Shown here piece by piece: positions 42,448 to 51,745 of a stretch of DNA of 64,000 bases. The stretch is from the NCBI RefSeq assembly GCF_003058165.1, contig NZ_QBUC01000002.1, forward strand, positions 124,001 to 188,000. Direction: 5' to 3'. The notes beneath the pieces are model-generated. The model had not been told where the DNA came from, searched no databases, and worked only from the letters and a program-made list of their open reading frames with translations. The position numbers and the translations under genes were made by a program. The stretch is from Paenisporosarcina sp. OV554 (lineage in GTDB: Bacteria; Bacillota; Bacilli; Bacillales_A; Planococcaceae). Position 1 is the stretch's first letter, and each line of letters opens with the position of its first letter.

Positions 42448-43302
42448 TTATTTGATGGATTTCAAACTTTCTTCGCGTATTAGAGATAATAATTCGTCTT
42501 TATAATGCCCGAATTCTGGTGTACTTTTCATACTGAACTCTCTTGGTCTTTCAAGTGTAATCGGAATTTTCTTCTTTAATCGTCCTGGTCTTGCTGTCAT
42601 GACATAAACAGAATCTGCTAAGAAGATGGACTCGTCTACATCGTGTGTAATAAACAAAATTGTCTTTTTAGATTCTTCCCAAGCTTTTAGTAATACTTCC
42701 TGCATGATGGTTCTTGTTTGGGCATCTAATGCTCCAAAAGGTTCATCCATTAATAAAATTTTAGGGTCATTTGCCAAAGCACGTGCTATAGCTACGCGTT
42801 GTTTCATGCCACCTGATAACTGTATTGGGTAATGCTTTTCAAATCCTTCTAAACCGATTAGTTGCAAGTAATGTCTCGCCAAATCATCGCGTTCTTTTTG
42901 AGAAACTCCATTTAACTTCAAACCGAATGTGATATTATCTTTGACATTTAACCAAGGGAATAAGGTATAAGATTGAAAGACCATTCCACGATCGGGTCCA
43001 GGACCATTAATTTCTTTACCATCCAGAAGAACTTGACCTGAATTAGATTCTTCTAAGCCTGCGACTATTCGCAAAATGGTTGATTTTCCACATCCAGAAG
43101 GTCCTAAAATAGTAACAAACTCACCATCAGCCACAGTGAAGGAAGTTTTTTCAAGTGCCGTGGTTTCTCCAGCTTTCGTTTTATATATTTTACCTACATC
43201 TCTAATTTCTAATTTAGGTGTAATGATTTGAGGAATAATAATCTCCTCACTTTTTGAAGCGAATTTTCCTGTTGTAGTGAATTCTGATTTTTGTGCAACC
43301 AT
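42448..43302 (-). CDS. ABC importer ATP-binding protein (TauB/SsuB family)
   Basis: A 284-residue ATPase with a roughly 30-residue N-terminal extension. Walker A is GPSGCGKST, signature LSGGMKQR, Walker B ILLMDEPFGALDA, switch ITHDVDES. RBS AAAGGACGG overlaps the end of the permease gene, and the two genes are 1 nt apart. It powers the importer encoded by the next two genes. Confidence 0.92.
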   Translation of the reverse strand: MVAQKSEFTTTGKFASKSEEIIIPQIITPKLEIRDVGKIYKTKAGETTALEKTSFTVADGEFVTILGPSGCGKSTILRIVAGLEESNSGQVLLDGKEINGPGPDRGMVFQSYTLFPWLNVKDNITFGLKLNGVSQKERDDLARHYLQLIGLEGFEKHYPIQLSGGMKQRVAIARALANDPKILLMDEPFGALDAQTRTIMQEVLLKAWEESKKTILFITHDVDESIFLADSVYVMTARPGRLKKKIPITLERPREFSMKSTPEFGHYKDELLSLIREESLKSIK

Positions 43303-43303
43303 G

Positions 43304-44101
43304 TTAAAAACCGTCCTTTCTCATCCAAGAAAATGAAGCTCGGTAGATGGATTTAAACATGATATCCGTAATAAGCCCAAGTAAACCGATAATTAATATA
43401 CCAACAATAATTTTTTCGGGTTGTAGAAAACGAGAAGCTTGCATGATCATATAACCTAAACCACTAGATGCCCCAACAATCTCTGCTACTACTAAATAAG
43501 TCCAAGCCCAGCCAAAGGTAATTCGAAGTGTGTCAACGATACCAGGTAGGGAAGCAGGTAAAATGACTTTCGTGAAAATTTGTGCATTTTTTGCTCCTAA
43601 TGTATACGAGACATCAATTAAATCGTTTTGTACATTTTTTGTAACATCCATCACCATAAGAGTAAGTTGGAAAAACGTACCTAAAAATATGACCGCCATT
43701 TTTTCTGTTTCACCAAGACCAATCCAGAGAATTAATAAGGGAATAAACGCTGAAGCGGGCATATATCGAATGAATCCAATGATAGGCTCAAAAGCTCCTT
43801 CCATTATGCGTAATGAACCCATCAGTATCCCTAATGGAATCCCAATTAATGCAGCAATCATAAATCCAGTAAATACTCTTGAAAAACTTATGCCAATATC
43901 AGCAAATATTTCTCCACTTACAAACATCTCAGTTGCAGTTGCTAAAACGGCTGTAGGAGTAGGTAAAAAGAGTGGATTTACAAATTCGCTGTAACTAAGT
44001 AGAGACCATATTCCAAGAACAAATATAAACGTTATAAATCCGGCTGATGTATAAATCTTTTTTGGTATTTCTTTATTTGGAGTTAACCATTTTGATGCCA
44101 T
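43304..44101 (-). CDS. ABC importer permease (TauC/SsuC family)
   Basis: A 265-residue permease with about six helices and the EAA-type loop YTLGAKNAQIFTKVILPASLP. GGAGGGG supports ATG 44101; the open frame runs 18 codons further upstream without RBS. Part of the aminotransferase/importer operon. Confidence 0.9.
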   Translation of the reverse strand: MASKWLTPNKEIPKKIYTSAGFITFIFVLGIWSLLSYSEFVNPLFLPTPTAVLATATEMFVSGEIFADIGISFSRVFTGFMIAALIGIPLGILMGSLRIMEGAFEPIIGFIRYMPASAFIPLLILWIGLGETEKMAVIFLGTFFQLTLMVMDVTKNVQNDLIDVSYTLGAKNAQIFTKVILPASLPGIVDTLRITFGWAWTYLVVAEIVGASSGLGYMIMQASRFLQPEKIIVGILIIGLLGLITDIMFKSIYRASFSWMRKDGF

Positions 44102-44233
44102 TAAAACCCCTCCATCTATGTATCTATTTGGAATAAAGTAGAACACAAGAGGCATAAACGATGCCTCTTAAGTTAAACTCTGGAATATCGTTATTGGTTC
44201 AGAGAAAAACGATACTATACGTAGTCCATTACT

Positions 44234-45229
44234 CTATTCTTGAATAAAACTGCCATTAATTACATCGTCAGCCTTCAAGTCTTTTTCAAGCATATCTTGG
44301 TCTTTGTAAAACTGAATTGCATTATCTGCTGATTGATAAATCGAACCTTTTTCGTTTTCAGTACCAAATAATTTCGCGTTATCTTCTTGTGTAAAGAATT
44401 TCAATCCTGTTACTGTTGCTTCAAATTCCTTTACGTCGATCTTAAGACCTTTTGCCATAATTTCATTTGCTTCTTTTTCATTTTCTTTCCAGTAATCCAT
44501 TGCTTCACCCATAGCTTTAACAAATGCTTTTACATCTTCAGGACGTTTATTAATAACGTCTTCTCTAAACGCAACCGAGTCAATGATAATACCAGGTAAA
44601 TCTTTTGTTGATAATAATACTTTACCGTTCGCTTCTGCTCCTTTAGTTAACCAAGGTTCCCAAGTAACAGCGGCATCAACTTTTCCAGCAGCAAAAGCTG
44701 CCCCAGCATCACCAGCAGACATTTGAACGACTGTTACATCTTCTTCTGTTAATCCACCTTTTTCTAATGCAGTTAATGCAAGCATTTGGCTGGTTGAACC
44801 TACTTCAAATGCAATTTTTTTCCCTTTTAAGTCTTTAACATCTTTAATTTCCTTTTTAACAAGAATTCCATCCCCGCCGTATGAATCATCCAATAACCAT
44901 ACAACTTGTACTGGAATATCAGCACCTGCCAACGTTACTTGAACATCCAATGCTGTTGCCATTCCATCAATTTTCCCTCCAGCTAAAGTTGCTTTACGTT
45001 CGGCAAGTCCTTCAATAATTGATAGCTCAACGTCTAGACCATTTTTTTCGAAAAAGCCTTTTTCTTTAGCCAAGAACAGTGGTCCATATCCAGTCCAAGT
45101 AGGAAGCGTTACTTTTAACGGTTCTGATGACTTTCCATTTTCAGTTGCTTCAGTTTCTTTTTCTTTTCCGCAAGCGCCCAACGCAAGTAGTAACATAAGT
45201 GAACATAAAATTAATAACCATTTCTTCAT
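44234..45229 (-). CDS. ABC importer substrate-binding lipoprotein (TauA/SsuA-like)
   Basis: A 331-residue lipoprotein, lipobox LGAC (lipidation at about Cys20). The NMT1/SsuA fold is seen in TGYGPLFLAKEKGFFEKNGL, ATLAGGKIDGMATAL and DLKGKKIAFEVGSTSQ. First structural gene of the cluster, behind a 215-bp leader. The family covers taurine, sulfonates and aromatic or amino compounds. The nearby omega-aminotransferase makes an amine such as taurine a good guess. Confidence 0.88.
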   Translation of the reverse strand: MKKWLLILCSLMLLLALGACGKEKETEATENGKSSEPLKVTLPTWTGYGPLFLAKEKGFFEKNGLDVELSIIEGLAERKATLAGGKIDGMATALDVQVTLAGADIPVQVVWLLDDSYGGDGILVKKEIKDVKDLKGKKIAFEVGSTSQMLALTALEKGGLTEEDVTVVQMSAGDAGAAFAAGKVDAAVTWEPWLTKGAEANGKVLLSTKDLPGIIIDSVAFREDVINKRPEDVKAFVKAMGEAMDYWKENEKEANEIMAKGLKIDVKEFEATVTGLKFFTQEDNAKLFGTENEKGSIYQSADNAIQFYKDQDMLEKDLKADDVINGSFIQE

Positions 45230-45444
45230 CCCAATTTCCCCCTATTTCATATTCATAAGTGAGCTTCCATTAATGGCGTAGGCCATGGTAAGTGGTCCAT
45301 GATGTATAAGTAATGTTAAGTAGTTCAATAAAGCAGCCCGTGCTATTTATGTGTTTCTGTAGCAATGCTCTCCGGGTTTACTAAACACCTCCTTTACTAT
45401 TTTCTATTGCCATAACGGGATTAAGGCATTTTAGGGAAATTACT
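45230..45444 (-). promoter_or_regulatory. Leader between regulator and importer, with an isolated Shine-Dalgarno
   Basis: On the minus strand AAAGGAGGTG (45386-45395) is a strong RBS lying 157 nt upstream of the binding-protein start, with only a 13-codon GTG frame behind it. CCCG and GCTA segments recur as CGGG and TAGC about 30 nt later, so the RNA may fold. No clear sigma-54 (GG-N10-GC) element was found. A leader peptide or attenuator is possible. Confidence 0.35.
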
Positions 45445-46785
45445 TTAATCGTTTTCTTCTATTATTGAAGGGTTAGAATATTTTTTTAACTTACGAACGA
45501 CAGAAGGTTGGCTAATTCCTAATACATGTGCCATCTCTGTTGTTGTTTTATAACGTTTTTGGGCATTCAATAATACTTTCTTTTCAACAAACTCCAAAAT
45601 ATGAGGCAGGGTTTGTCCATCGAACTCAATGCCGATATGTTCTCCTTCGGAAGGTTGGTACTGTAAAGGTAAGTCTTGAAGACTCATTTTAGTTGATTCA
45701 CTTCCAATATAGAGTCGTTCAAAGACATTTCTTAACTCCCGAAAATTTCCTTTCCATTCGAGTTGAAGGAGGTGGATAAAGAGTTCATCTGCTATGTTTT
45801 TTTCGGATTTATACTGTCCATTTAACTCTTTTAAATAAATAAAAATGGCTTTTTGTAGATCTTCTGGTCTTTCACGTAATGGCTTTAACTGAATAGGAGC
45901 GATATGAAGTAAATAGAATAGATCTTCTCGTAATTTACCTTGTTTCACTAACTCTTCTAACGGAAATTCACTCATCGCAATAATCCTAAAAGATGACTGT
46001 TTATGAAGAAGATTAAAAAGAACTGATTGGGAAGCAAGAGTCAAGTGATCAATTTCTTTTAGTACAAGTGAACCACCATCTGCTAGGGTTAAATAACCTT
46101 GTGACTTAGAGTCTGGATAACCGGTGAAAGCGCTTTTAAAAATTGTATCGGGTATCGAGCCACAATTAACTTCAATAAAAGGTCCATCACTTCGATTGCT
46201 TTGCGAATGAATAAATTTAGCTAACGATGTTTTACCAACTCCGCATTCACCTTGAATAACAATTGGCGCATCAATTCTTGCCATTTTAAGAGCTGTCTTT
46301 ACCGCACGGGTTGAAGATTGACTGACCATAATAGAGCCATTTATTTGAATGTGTTGATCTCTTAAATGAGCTAATTCTTCTTTTACTTTTGACATTTCAG
46401 TTTCTAAATCTTGCAAGTACTCTTTCATGACAATCAACTCAGAAAGTTCATAGGAATAACTAATAACAAACTCGACTTCACGAAGATCATTGAAAAGAGG
46501 AATCCCTGTAATAAGTACTTTGCGACCAGATGGAGTCGTTTGTACGGTAACTACTTTTTTCTTTTGCTTAACTACTTCAGGTGTAATGGCAGGTGAAAAA
46601 ATCCCTTGTGCTTCTAAGTCATAAACAGACTTACCTAAAAGCTCTCCTGGCGATAGGCCGTAATGTTCGCCACTAATTTGCGTTACTTTAATAATTTTTC
46701 CTTCTCGCGTAGTGATAATAATATCTTCGTCATGTGTATCTATGATTTCCTCATCGGTATTTGGAAGTAATAACATTGAATTCAT
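45445..46785 (-). CDS. PAS-AAA+ transcriptional regulator (NtrC/RocR-like, degenerate ATPase motifs)
   Basis: A 446-residue regulator: PAS sensor (about 10-110), coiled coil (about 120-145), AAA+ domain (about 150-375) and a Fis/TyrR-type HTH (about 405-440, TTTEMAHVLGISQPSVVRKL). Walker A is intact (GECGVGKT, 179-186). The sigma-54 loop GAFTGA is reduced to SAFTGY (218-223), and Walker B reads LVLKEI where LFLDEI is expected (D to K243). It may therefore act TyrR-like, without sigma-54. It probably controls the adjacent importer/aminotransferase operon. Confidence 0.85.
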   Translation of the reverse strand: MNSMLLLPNTDEEIIDTHDEDIIITTREGKIIKVTQISGEHYGLSPGELLGKSVYDLEAQGIFSPAITPEVVKQKKKVVTVQTTPSGRKVLITGIPLFNDLREVEFVISYSYELSELIVMKEYLQDLETEMSKVKEELAHLRDQHIQINGSIMVSQSSTRAVKTALKMARIDAPIVIQGECGVGKTSLAKFIHSQSNRSDGPFIEVNCGSIPDTIFKSAFTGYPDSKSQGYLTLADGGSLVLKEIDHLTLASQSVLFNLLHKQSSFRIIAMSEFPLEELVKQGKLREDLFYLLHIAPIQLKPLRERPEDLQKAIFIYLKELNGQYKSEKNIADELFIHLLQLEWKGNFRELRNVFERLYIGSESTKMSLQDLPLQYQPSEGEHIGIEFDGQTLPHILEFVEKKVLLNAQKRYKTTTEMAHVLGISQPSVVRKLKKYSNPSIIEEND

Positions 46786-46920
46786 TATTGAACTCCTTTA
46801 TTCATTCTTGTATAAGACTATACAATACTGAATAATCTAATTACAAGTACAATTTAAATAATTCTAATAATTTATTTTTTATAAAGAATTAATAGGGAAT
46901 TGCAAGTGTGAGATAATTCC

Positions 46921-46957
46921 CTGAAAATCAAAAAGACGCCCTATTAAGGCGTCTAGT
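46921..46957 (-). terminator. Terminator of the aldo/keto reductase gene
   Basis: AGACGCC-N7-GGCGTCT (46934-46954). On the minus strand it is followed by TTTTTGATTTT. Confidence 0.8.
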
Positions 46958-47016
46958 TTAGGCGATTTTTGTTATGAATCACTCAGAATGAATGGCTTAT
47001 TGCACTGTTTTTACAA

Positions 47017-48003
47017 TTATTTCTTCCGGATGACTTTCCATGAAGTCATTGATATTTCTTCGAGTTCAGAAGCATCAAGTTTGAATGTTAAAGCACCTAC
47101 ATTGTCTTGTGCATGATGAACTTTAGTGGCACCTGGAATTGCAAAAACCGTCTCTCCGTGATAATGAATAGTCCAGTTTAAAGCAACTTGGCTAGCACTT
47201 ACATTGTATTTTTCGCCAATCGCATCCAATAAAGAAATGAGGGGTTTAGTTTCTGCTAACCCAGATTCTTTAAACTTACGTTGATGTCTTCTTGGACCTT
47301 TAGCATCTTGAATTAACGAAGGATTATCATGAAATTTCCCTGTCAGCAATCCTTGTTCAAGAGGTGAATAGGCAATAATAGAAATACCAAGTTCCTGTGC
47401 GCGTTCTAATGTTCCGTTCTCTTCAATTCTTCGATCAAGTAAACTGTATTTCACTTGATTTGAGGCAAGAGTTTGGCCGTTATCCTTCAAAATTCGATGT
47501 GAATTGCCCATGGCTGAAGCGTTAAAATTACTTACACCAACATGCTTGATGTGACCGTCTTCCACAAGACTAACCATCGCTTTGATTTGGTTTTCTACAG
47601 AAGAAAGAGAATACGGTTGATGGATTTGATACAAATCAATCGGTCGGTTACTTAATGCTTGTTTTCGAGTCTCAATTGTTTTTGTAATAGAGTTCGCCAT
47701 TCGAAACATCGGCCACCATTTGGTTGCAATTTTAGCATCGTCTGGTGAGGCTCCGATATTTTCAAGGGCTTTTGCTAATATCTTTTCGGACTCTCCACCA
47801 CCATACACTTCGGCAGTATCGAACCAATTGATACCACCATCTAAAGAGGTTTTGATAATATCTTCCGTCATTTGGTCATCTAAAACGCCCCAAAACTTAC
47901 CTACGACACCAGTCCCTTTACTAAACTGCCATGTTCCGAGCCCAAGGGGGGACAAGAGTAATTCTGTTTGTCCTAAAGGTCGCTTCTTTATGTTGTTTTG
48001 CAT
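47017..48003 (-). CDS. Aldo/keto reductase
   Basis: A 328-residue NAD(P)H-dependent TIM-barrel oxidoreductase. The catalytic tetrad is seen as D and Y in WFDTAEVYG, K in ATKWW and H in LYQIHQP. The cofactor-binding end is FAIPGATKVHHAQDN. GGAGGA, 9 nt upstream, supports ATG 48003 over the in-frame TTG 48012. Monocistronic; substrate unknown. Confidence 0.9.
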   Translation of the reverse strand: MQNNIKKRPLGQTELLLSPLGLGTWQFSKGTGVVGKFWGVLDDQMTEDIIKTSLDGGINWFDTAEVYGGGESEKILAKALENIGASPDDAKIATKWWPMFRMANSITKTIETRKQALSNRPIDLYQIHQPYSLSSVENQIKAMVSLVEDGHIKHVGVSNFNASAMGNSHRILKDNGQTLASNQVKYSLLDRRIEENGTLERAQELGISIIAYSPLEQGLLTGKFHDNPSLIQDAKGPRRHQRKFKESGLAETKPLISLLDAIGEKYNVSASQVALNWTIHYHGETVFAIPGATKVHHAQDNVGALTFKLDASELEEISMTSWKVIRKK

Positions 48004-48147
48004 AGATTTCAATCCTCCAAAAGAGCATATATTGGGGTAAGTGTAACACTTTTTCTCTGAAGTTAGCGAATCTCTAACAGTTTGAAAGTTTCGTGAAATT
48101 ACTACATAATAAAAATTAGCAAGTTTACTTCATAAGGGGGAAAAACG

Positions 48148-48843
48148 GTGAAAAATGATTTAGAATTTGATATGGAAATGGCAAGAGAATACGATAAAGG
48201 AATTCGTCGTGCTTTGCCTACTTATGATGCAATGTTTCGCATGGTTCAGTCCTTTCTACGAGCTCATGTAAAAGATGCAGCAAACATCTTAGTCGTCGGT
48301 GCTGGTGGAGGAAATGAAATCGTAACGTTTGGAAAAGCTAATCCATCATGGACTTTCGCGGGTGTTGATCCTTCTGAAGCGATGCTTGAAGTAGCGATGC
48401 AAAAAGCGAAAGATGAAGGCATTGAAGAACGAGTGTCAGTTTATACGGGGACGATTGAACAAATGGACTTTAAAGAAACATTCGATGCCGCTACCTGCTT
48501 ACTTGTATTACATTTTGTAGAAACAGTTGAAGGTAAACTAAGTCTATTAAAAAAGGTAAAAGAAAATTTAGAGCCAGGGGCTCCTTTCGTTCTAGTGTCA
48601 ATGTATGGAGATCAGTCTAAACCGGAATTTGATGAACGTATGAATTTATGGAAGTCAATCTGGTTAGATTTAACTGACTTAACTCAAGAGGATGTAGAAG
48701 GGATGGAGGAATCGGTTCGTGAACTATCTTTTATTCCGTCCGATCAAATTGAAGACCTTTTAGAATTAGCAGGATTTGAGAGGGTTACACAATTCTTTTC
48801 TACCACATTATTTGGTGGCTGGATTGCACATTCAACAAAGTAA
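48148..48843 (+). CDS. SAM-dependent class I methyltransferase
   Basis: A 231-residue methyltransferase. Motif I is ILVVGAGGGNEIVTF, motif II VDPSEAML, and motif III ATCLLVLHFVE. The start is GTG 48148, 7 nt after AAGGGGG. Small-molecule methylation is likely; substrate unknown. It overlaps the end of the convergent lipoprotein gene by 12 nt. Confidence 0.88.
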   Translation: MKNDLEFDMEMAREYDKGIRRALPTYDAMFRMVQSFLRAHVKDAANILVVGAGGGNEIVTFGKANPSWTFAGVDPSEAMLEVAMQKAKDEGIEERVSVYTGTIEQMDFKETFDAATCLLVLHFVETVEGKLSLLKKVKENLEPGAPFVLVSMYGDQSKPEFDERMNLWKSIWLDLTDLTQEDVEGMEESVRELSFIPSDQIEDLLELAGFERVTQFFSTTLFGGWIAHSTK

Positions 48844-49341
48844 AAAGACAGGGCTTAAGCCTTGTCTTTTTATTCTGTGAAGGGTGCTTGGAAATAAATT
48901 CAACTCATGAAAATCAGTGTTATTTAAGTTTTTTCGCTCAAACACCATATTGAATATGGCACCATCATAATCTGGATTTCCGTTTAAATCCTCAATCGGA
49001 GTTTCGATGATTAAATCCACTTCTTGTACCTTCCGTTGTTTCTTAATATCTTGCAGAACATTTACACAACTAGCGAGGGTATCTGCTTTAAACTCTTCAT
49101 AAGATTCATCTTCAAAAATATAGGTAAATACGATGATTTTCATTTTGCCAGTTTCCTCATTAAATTCAATAAGCTTTAGTGCATCTTCCTCAATTTCATG
49201 GCGATATCCGAAGTTTTCCATGATGGAGTAGCTAATTATTTGATCCGATTTGCTGATTGTTGTCCTTTTTTCTTCCGAATTGGATTGTCCAGAACAGCCA
49301 GCAATTAAAGTTAAAAGGAATATCATAACTATTTTTTTCAA
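48832..49341 (-). CDS. Putative lipoprotein of unknown function
   Basis: A 169-residue protein with a clear lipoprotein signal (LIAGC, lipidation at about Cys16) and an acidic, mostly beta-rich mature part. Not recognised. Its last roughly ten codons (RQGLSPVFLLC) are encoded by the terminator hairpin at 48843-48870 and the end of the opposite gene. The original stop codon may have been lost, giving a read-through tail. Confidence 0.75.
   Translation of the reverse strand: MKKIVMIFLLTLIAGCSGQSNSEEKRTTISKSDQIISYSIMENFGYRHEIEEDALKLIEFNEETGKMKIIVFTYIFEDESYEEFKADTLASCVNVLQDIKKQRKVQEVDLIIETPIEDLNGNPDYDGAIFNMVFERKNLNNTDFHELNLFPSTLHRIKRQGLSPVFLLC
48843..48870. terminator. Bidirectional terminator
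   Basis: AAAAGACAGGGCTTAAGCCTTGTCTTTT, a near-perfect palindrome at the methyltransferase 3' end. Confidence 0.85.
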
Positions 49342-49480
49342 TCGAACTCATTCTCCTTCAATTGGATTCGATAGAATTATAATCTAATAAGGAAGTAATT
49401 GGTATATATTTCATTACAAGTTGTTGATTACCTCAATTCCCAAAGAAATTCTCTATTTTAATCAACTATGTTGTAAAAAG

Positions 49481-49506
49481 GTTTCTACTTTTACTATAAC
49501 GGGAAC
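49481..49506 (+). promoter_or_regulatory. Possible sigma-B promoter of the DUF1206 gene
   Basis: GTTTCT (49481), 14 bp, GGGAAC (49501) resembles the sigma-B pattern GTTTAA-N12-15-GGGTAT. It lies 38 bp upstream of the start codon. Confidence 0.4.
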
Positions 49507-49543
49507 TTTACATATAAGATTACTAGTAGAGGAAGTGCCTTAA

Positions 49544-50392
49544 ATGGATACAATATCAAAAACCGAAGCTAAGAATAAAATGAAGGAAGCAAAACCATGG
49601 GTACGTCGATTTGGGCGATTCGGCGATATGACAAAAGGCGTTGTTTACGGAATGATTGGAGTTCTAGCAGCACTTGCGGCTTTCGGACCTAGAGGGGATA
49701 CCACAGGTGCTTCAGGTGCGTTACAATCCATTTCGGAAATGCCTTTTGGAGAAGTGGTACTATGGATAATTGGAATTGGTTTAATCGGATATATTGTATG
49801 GGATTTCATCAAAGCCATTAAAGATCCTGAAAACGAAGGTACGGATGCAAAAGGTCTCATTAAACGGACTGGTTATTTTATTAGCGGAATCATCTATGCG
49901 AATTTGGCTTTTGGTGCCATTAAATTGGCAAGTCACACTGGAAACGCAAGTGGTGGTGACTCCGAAAAAACGATATCTGCTAAGTTAATGGAACAACCAT
50001 TTGGTGTGTGGTTAGTTGGTATAGTAGGCGCCATAATAATTGGGTATGGTCTGTATGAACTGTTAAGTGGGATTAAAGAGAAGTTTATGGAGAAATTCAA
50101 AACATATGAAATGAACGATAAAGAACTTAAAGTATCACGTATTTCTGGGAAGATTGGATTAATTGCACGTGGAGTAGTACTAAGTATGGTTGGATTCTTT
50201 TTTATCGAAACTGCCTATACCCATGACCCGAACCAATCGAAAGGTCTTGGAGGAGCTTTAGACGAGATGGCAAGTCAACCATTTGGTCAATTCTTGCTCG
50301 CAATGGTAGCGGTTGGTCTAATCCTATACGGTATTTATCAAATTATTCGAGGTCGTTATCATCATATGAATTTTGGCAACAAAGGAAAATAA
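49544..50392 (+). CDS. DUF1206 membrane protein
   Basis: A 282-residue protein built of three repeats of a two-helix unit (about residues 20-95, 105-180 and 200-275). Each repeat begins with a R-x-G-x-x-x-G-V-V-x-x-x-G stretch (FGDMTKGVVYGMIG, TGYFISGIIYANLA, IGLIARGVVLSMVG) and ends with a QPFG or MPFG motif. Family function is unknown. GAGGAAGTG precedes ATG. A possible sigma-B promoter suggests general stress control. Confidence 0.88.
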   Translation: MDTISKTEAKNKMKEAKPWVRRFGRFGDMTKGVVYGMIGVLAALAAFGPRGDTTGASGALQSISEMPFGEVVLWIIGIGLIGYIVWDFIKAIKDPENEGTDAKGLIKRTGYFISGIIYANLAFGAIKLASHTGNASGGDSEKTISAKLMEQPFGVWLVGIVGAIIIGYGLYELLSGIKEKFMEKFKTYEMNDKELKVSRISGKIGLIARGVVLSMVGFFFIETAYTHDPNQSKGLGGALDEMASQPFGQFLLAMVAVGLILYGIYQIIRGRYHHMNFGNKGK

Positions 50393-50428
50393 AAAAGAGA
50401 ACCATTCATACATGTGAATGGTTCTTTT
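50393..50428 (+). terminator. Intrinsic terminator after the DUF1206 gene
   Basis: GAACCATTCA-N6-TGAATGGTTC then TTTT. Confidence 0.88.
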
Positions 50429-50537
50429 ATGTTTACACACTTAATAATTCAGAAGAAATAGAATGTGATAGTATTAGAAAATAGAAAGATTAGATACCTA
50501 ATTAACGAACGAAGGTTCAGTAAAGGAAGAATTCATT

Positions 50538-51407
50538 ATGCGTGTGTATGTAGCACTCGTTACTCTTAGTCTCATTTGGGGACTTTCTTTTGTATTTATT
50601 TCAATTCTTAGCGAACCCGCAGGTGTATGGGGGACCGTTTTTATTCGCTGTTTAGCTGGGGCATTATTATTATTACCATTATTATGGTATAGAAAAAAAG
50701 ACATCATAAAACCTATTCCATGGAAACCATTATTAATAGTTGGTGTGATGATTGCTGGTTTGCCATGGGGATTGATTGCTCTTAGTCAAACTCAAATAGA
50801 CAGTAGCCTAGCTGCCGTCCTAAATGCCTTTACGCCCATATTCACAGGATTAATGGGGTTACTGTTTTTTGGTTCCATATTACTAAAACAGCAATGGATA
50901 GGAATAGCGACTGGCTTCGTCGGCATTTTGATTATAATGGACTTTGATATTTCGTTATTATTTGGAGAAAGTTTTGTAGGAATTGGTACGATGATCATAG
51001 CCACCATGTGTTATGGTTTTTCTTCACATTACGTACGCAAACATTTAAAAGATGCAGGAATTATTTTTGTTACAACTTGTACGTTAATAGTTGGAGCATT
51101 TGTAGGTGGATTAATGATGATTTTTACAGAACCTAATCAATTACCTACGCTCTCACAAAATTTGAATGGTGAAATCCTATTTGCCATTATTGGGCTTGGT
51201 TTCTTTGGTTCAGGAATCGCCCATTTATTATTTTTCTATTTAATGAGAGAGCGAAGTCCAGAATTTGCGACTTCTGTAACTTATTTAATCCCAATTTCCG
51301 CTATTTTCTGGGGATATTTTTTATTAAAAGAGCCTATTTCCATTCATATGATTATTGGATTATTGGTCATTTTATGTGGTGTATATTTAACAACTCGCCC
51401 GAACTAA
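50538..51407 (+). CDS. EamA (DMT superfamily) transporter
   Basis: A 289-residue membrane protein with two EamA repeats, ten helices. SLIWGLSFVFISIL starts the first repeat and MCYGFSSHYVRKH the second, with the conserved Pro-Glu near the last helices (LLKEPISIHMIIGLLVI). Likely a metabolite exporter of unknown substrate. RBS AAGGAAGAATTC. Monocistronic. Confidence 0.9.
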   Translation: MRVYVALVTLSLIWGLSFVFISILSEPAGVWGTVFIRCLAGALLLLPLLWYRKKDIIKPIPWKPLLIVGVMIAGLPWGLIALSQTQIDSSLAAVLNAFTPIFTGLMGLLFFGSILLKQQWIGIATGFVGILIIMDFDISLLFGESFVGIGTMIIATMCYGFSSHYVRKHLKDAGIIFVTTCTLIVGAFVGGLMMIFTEPNQLPTLSQNLNGEILFAIIGLGFFGSGIAHLLFFYLMRERSPEFATSVTYLIPISAIFWGYFLLKEPISIHMIIGLLVILCGVYLTTRPN

Positions 51408-51449
51408 CATCCAATTTTTTCTCGAAAAGAAATAACTTATAAAATCTTC

Positions 51450-51479
51450 AAAACCACAACTATGCTGTTGTGGTTTTTT
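51450..51479 (+). terminator. Intrinsic terminator after the EamA gene
   Basis: AAAACCACAAC-N6-GTTGTGGTTTT then more T. Confidence 0.9.
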
Positions 51480-51745
51480 CTATGTCAGCAGGAACATTTT
51501 CGATAAGGAACCTTTCCACTATATAATCTGGATTAAATCGAAGACTTTACAGGAATAGTAAAAAAGGAGTGGGAAACTTTTATTTGCTGCATGTTTTGCT
51601 TAACAAGCACATATAAAGAAATAGACATTCTAAATAGTCTCTATGAGAAAAGAATGTTTTTTAAAAAGTTTCCACAAAATACATAATATTCAAACTATAT
51701 TATGATATGCTCATTTCCATACTAGCTTTTAGGAGGGAAAACGTA
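51480..51745. other. Gap before the S13 peptidase gene, no gene seen
   Basis: AT-rich sequence. AAAAGGAGTGGG at about 51564 looks like an RBS, but only a 16-codon GTG frame follows, so I do not call a gene. The end of the gap holds the AGGAGGG of the next gene. Confidence 0.5.

Noticed and set aside
43530-43994. 154-codon plus-strand ORF inside the permease gene
   Set aside because: It is antisense to a clear TauC-type permease, lacks an RBS and has no recognisable domain.
45230-45444. Sigma-54 (-24/-12) promoter for the importer operon
   Set aside because: I looked for GG-N10-GC with flanking consensus on the minus strand and found only spacings of 8 or 12, so none is called.
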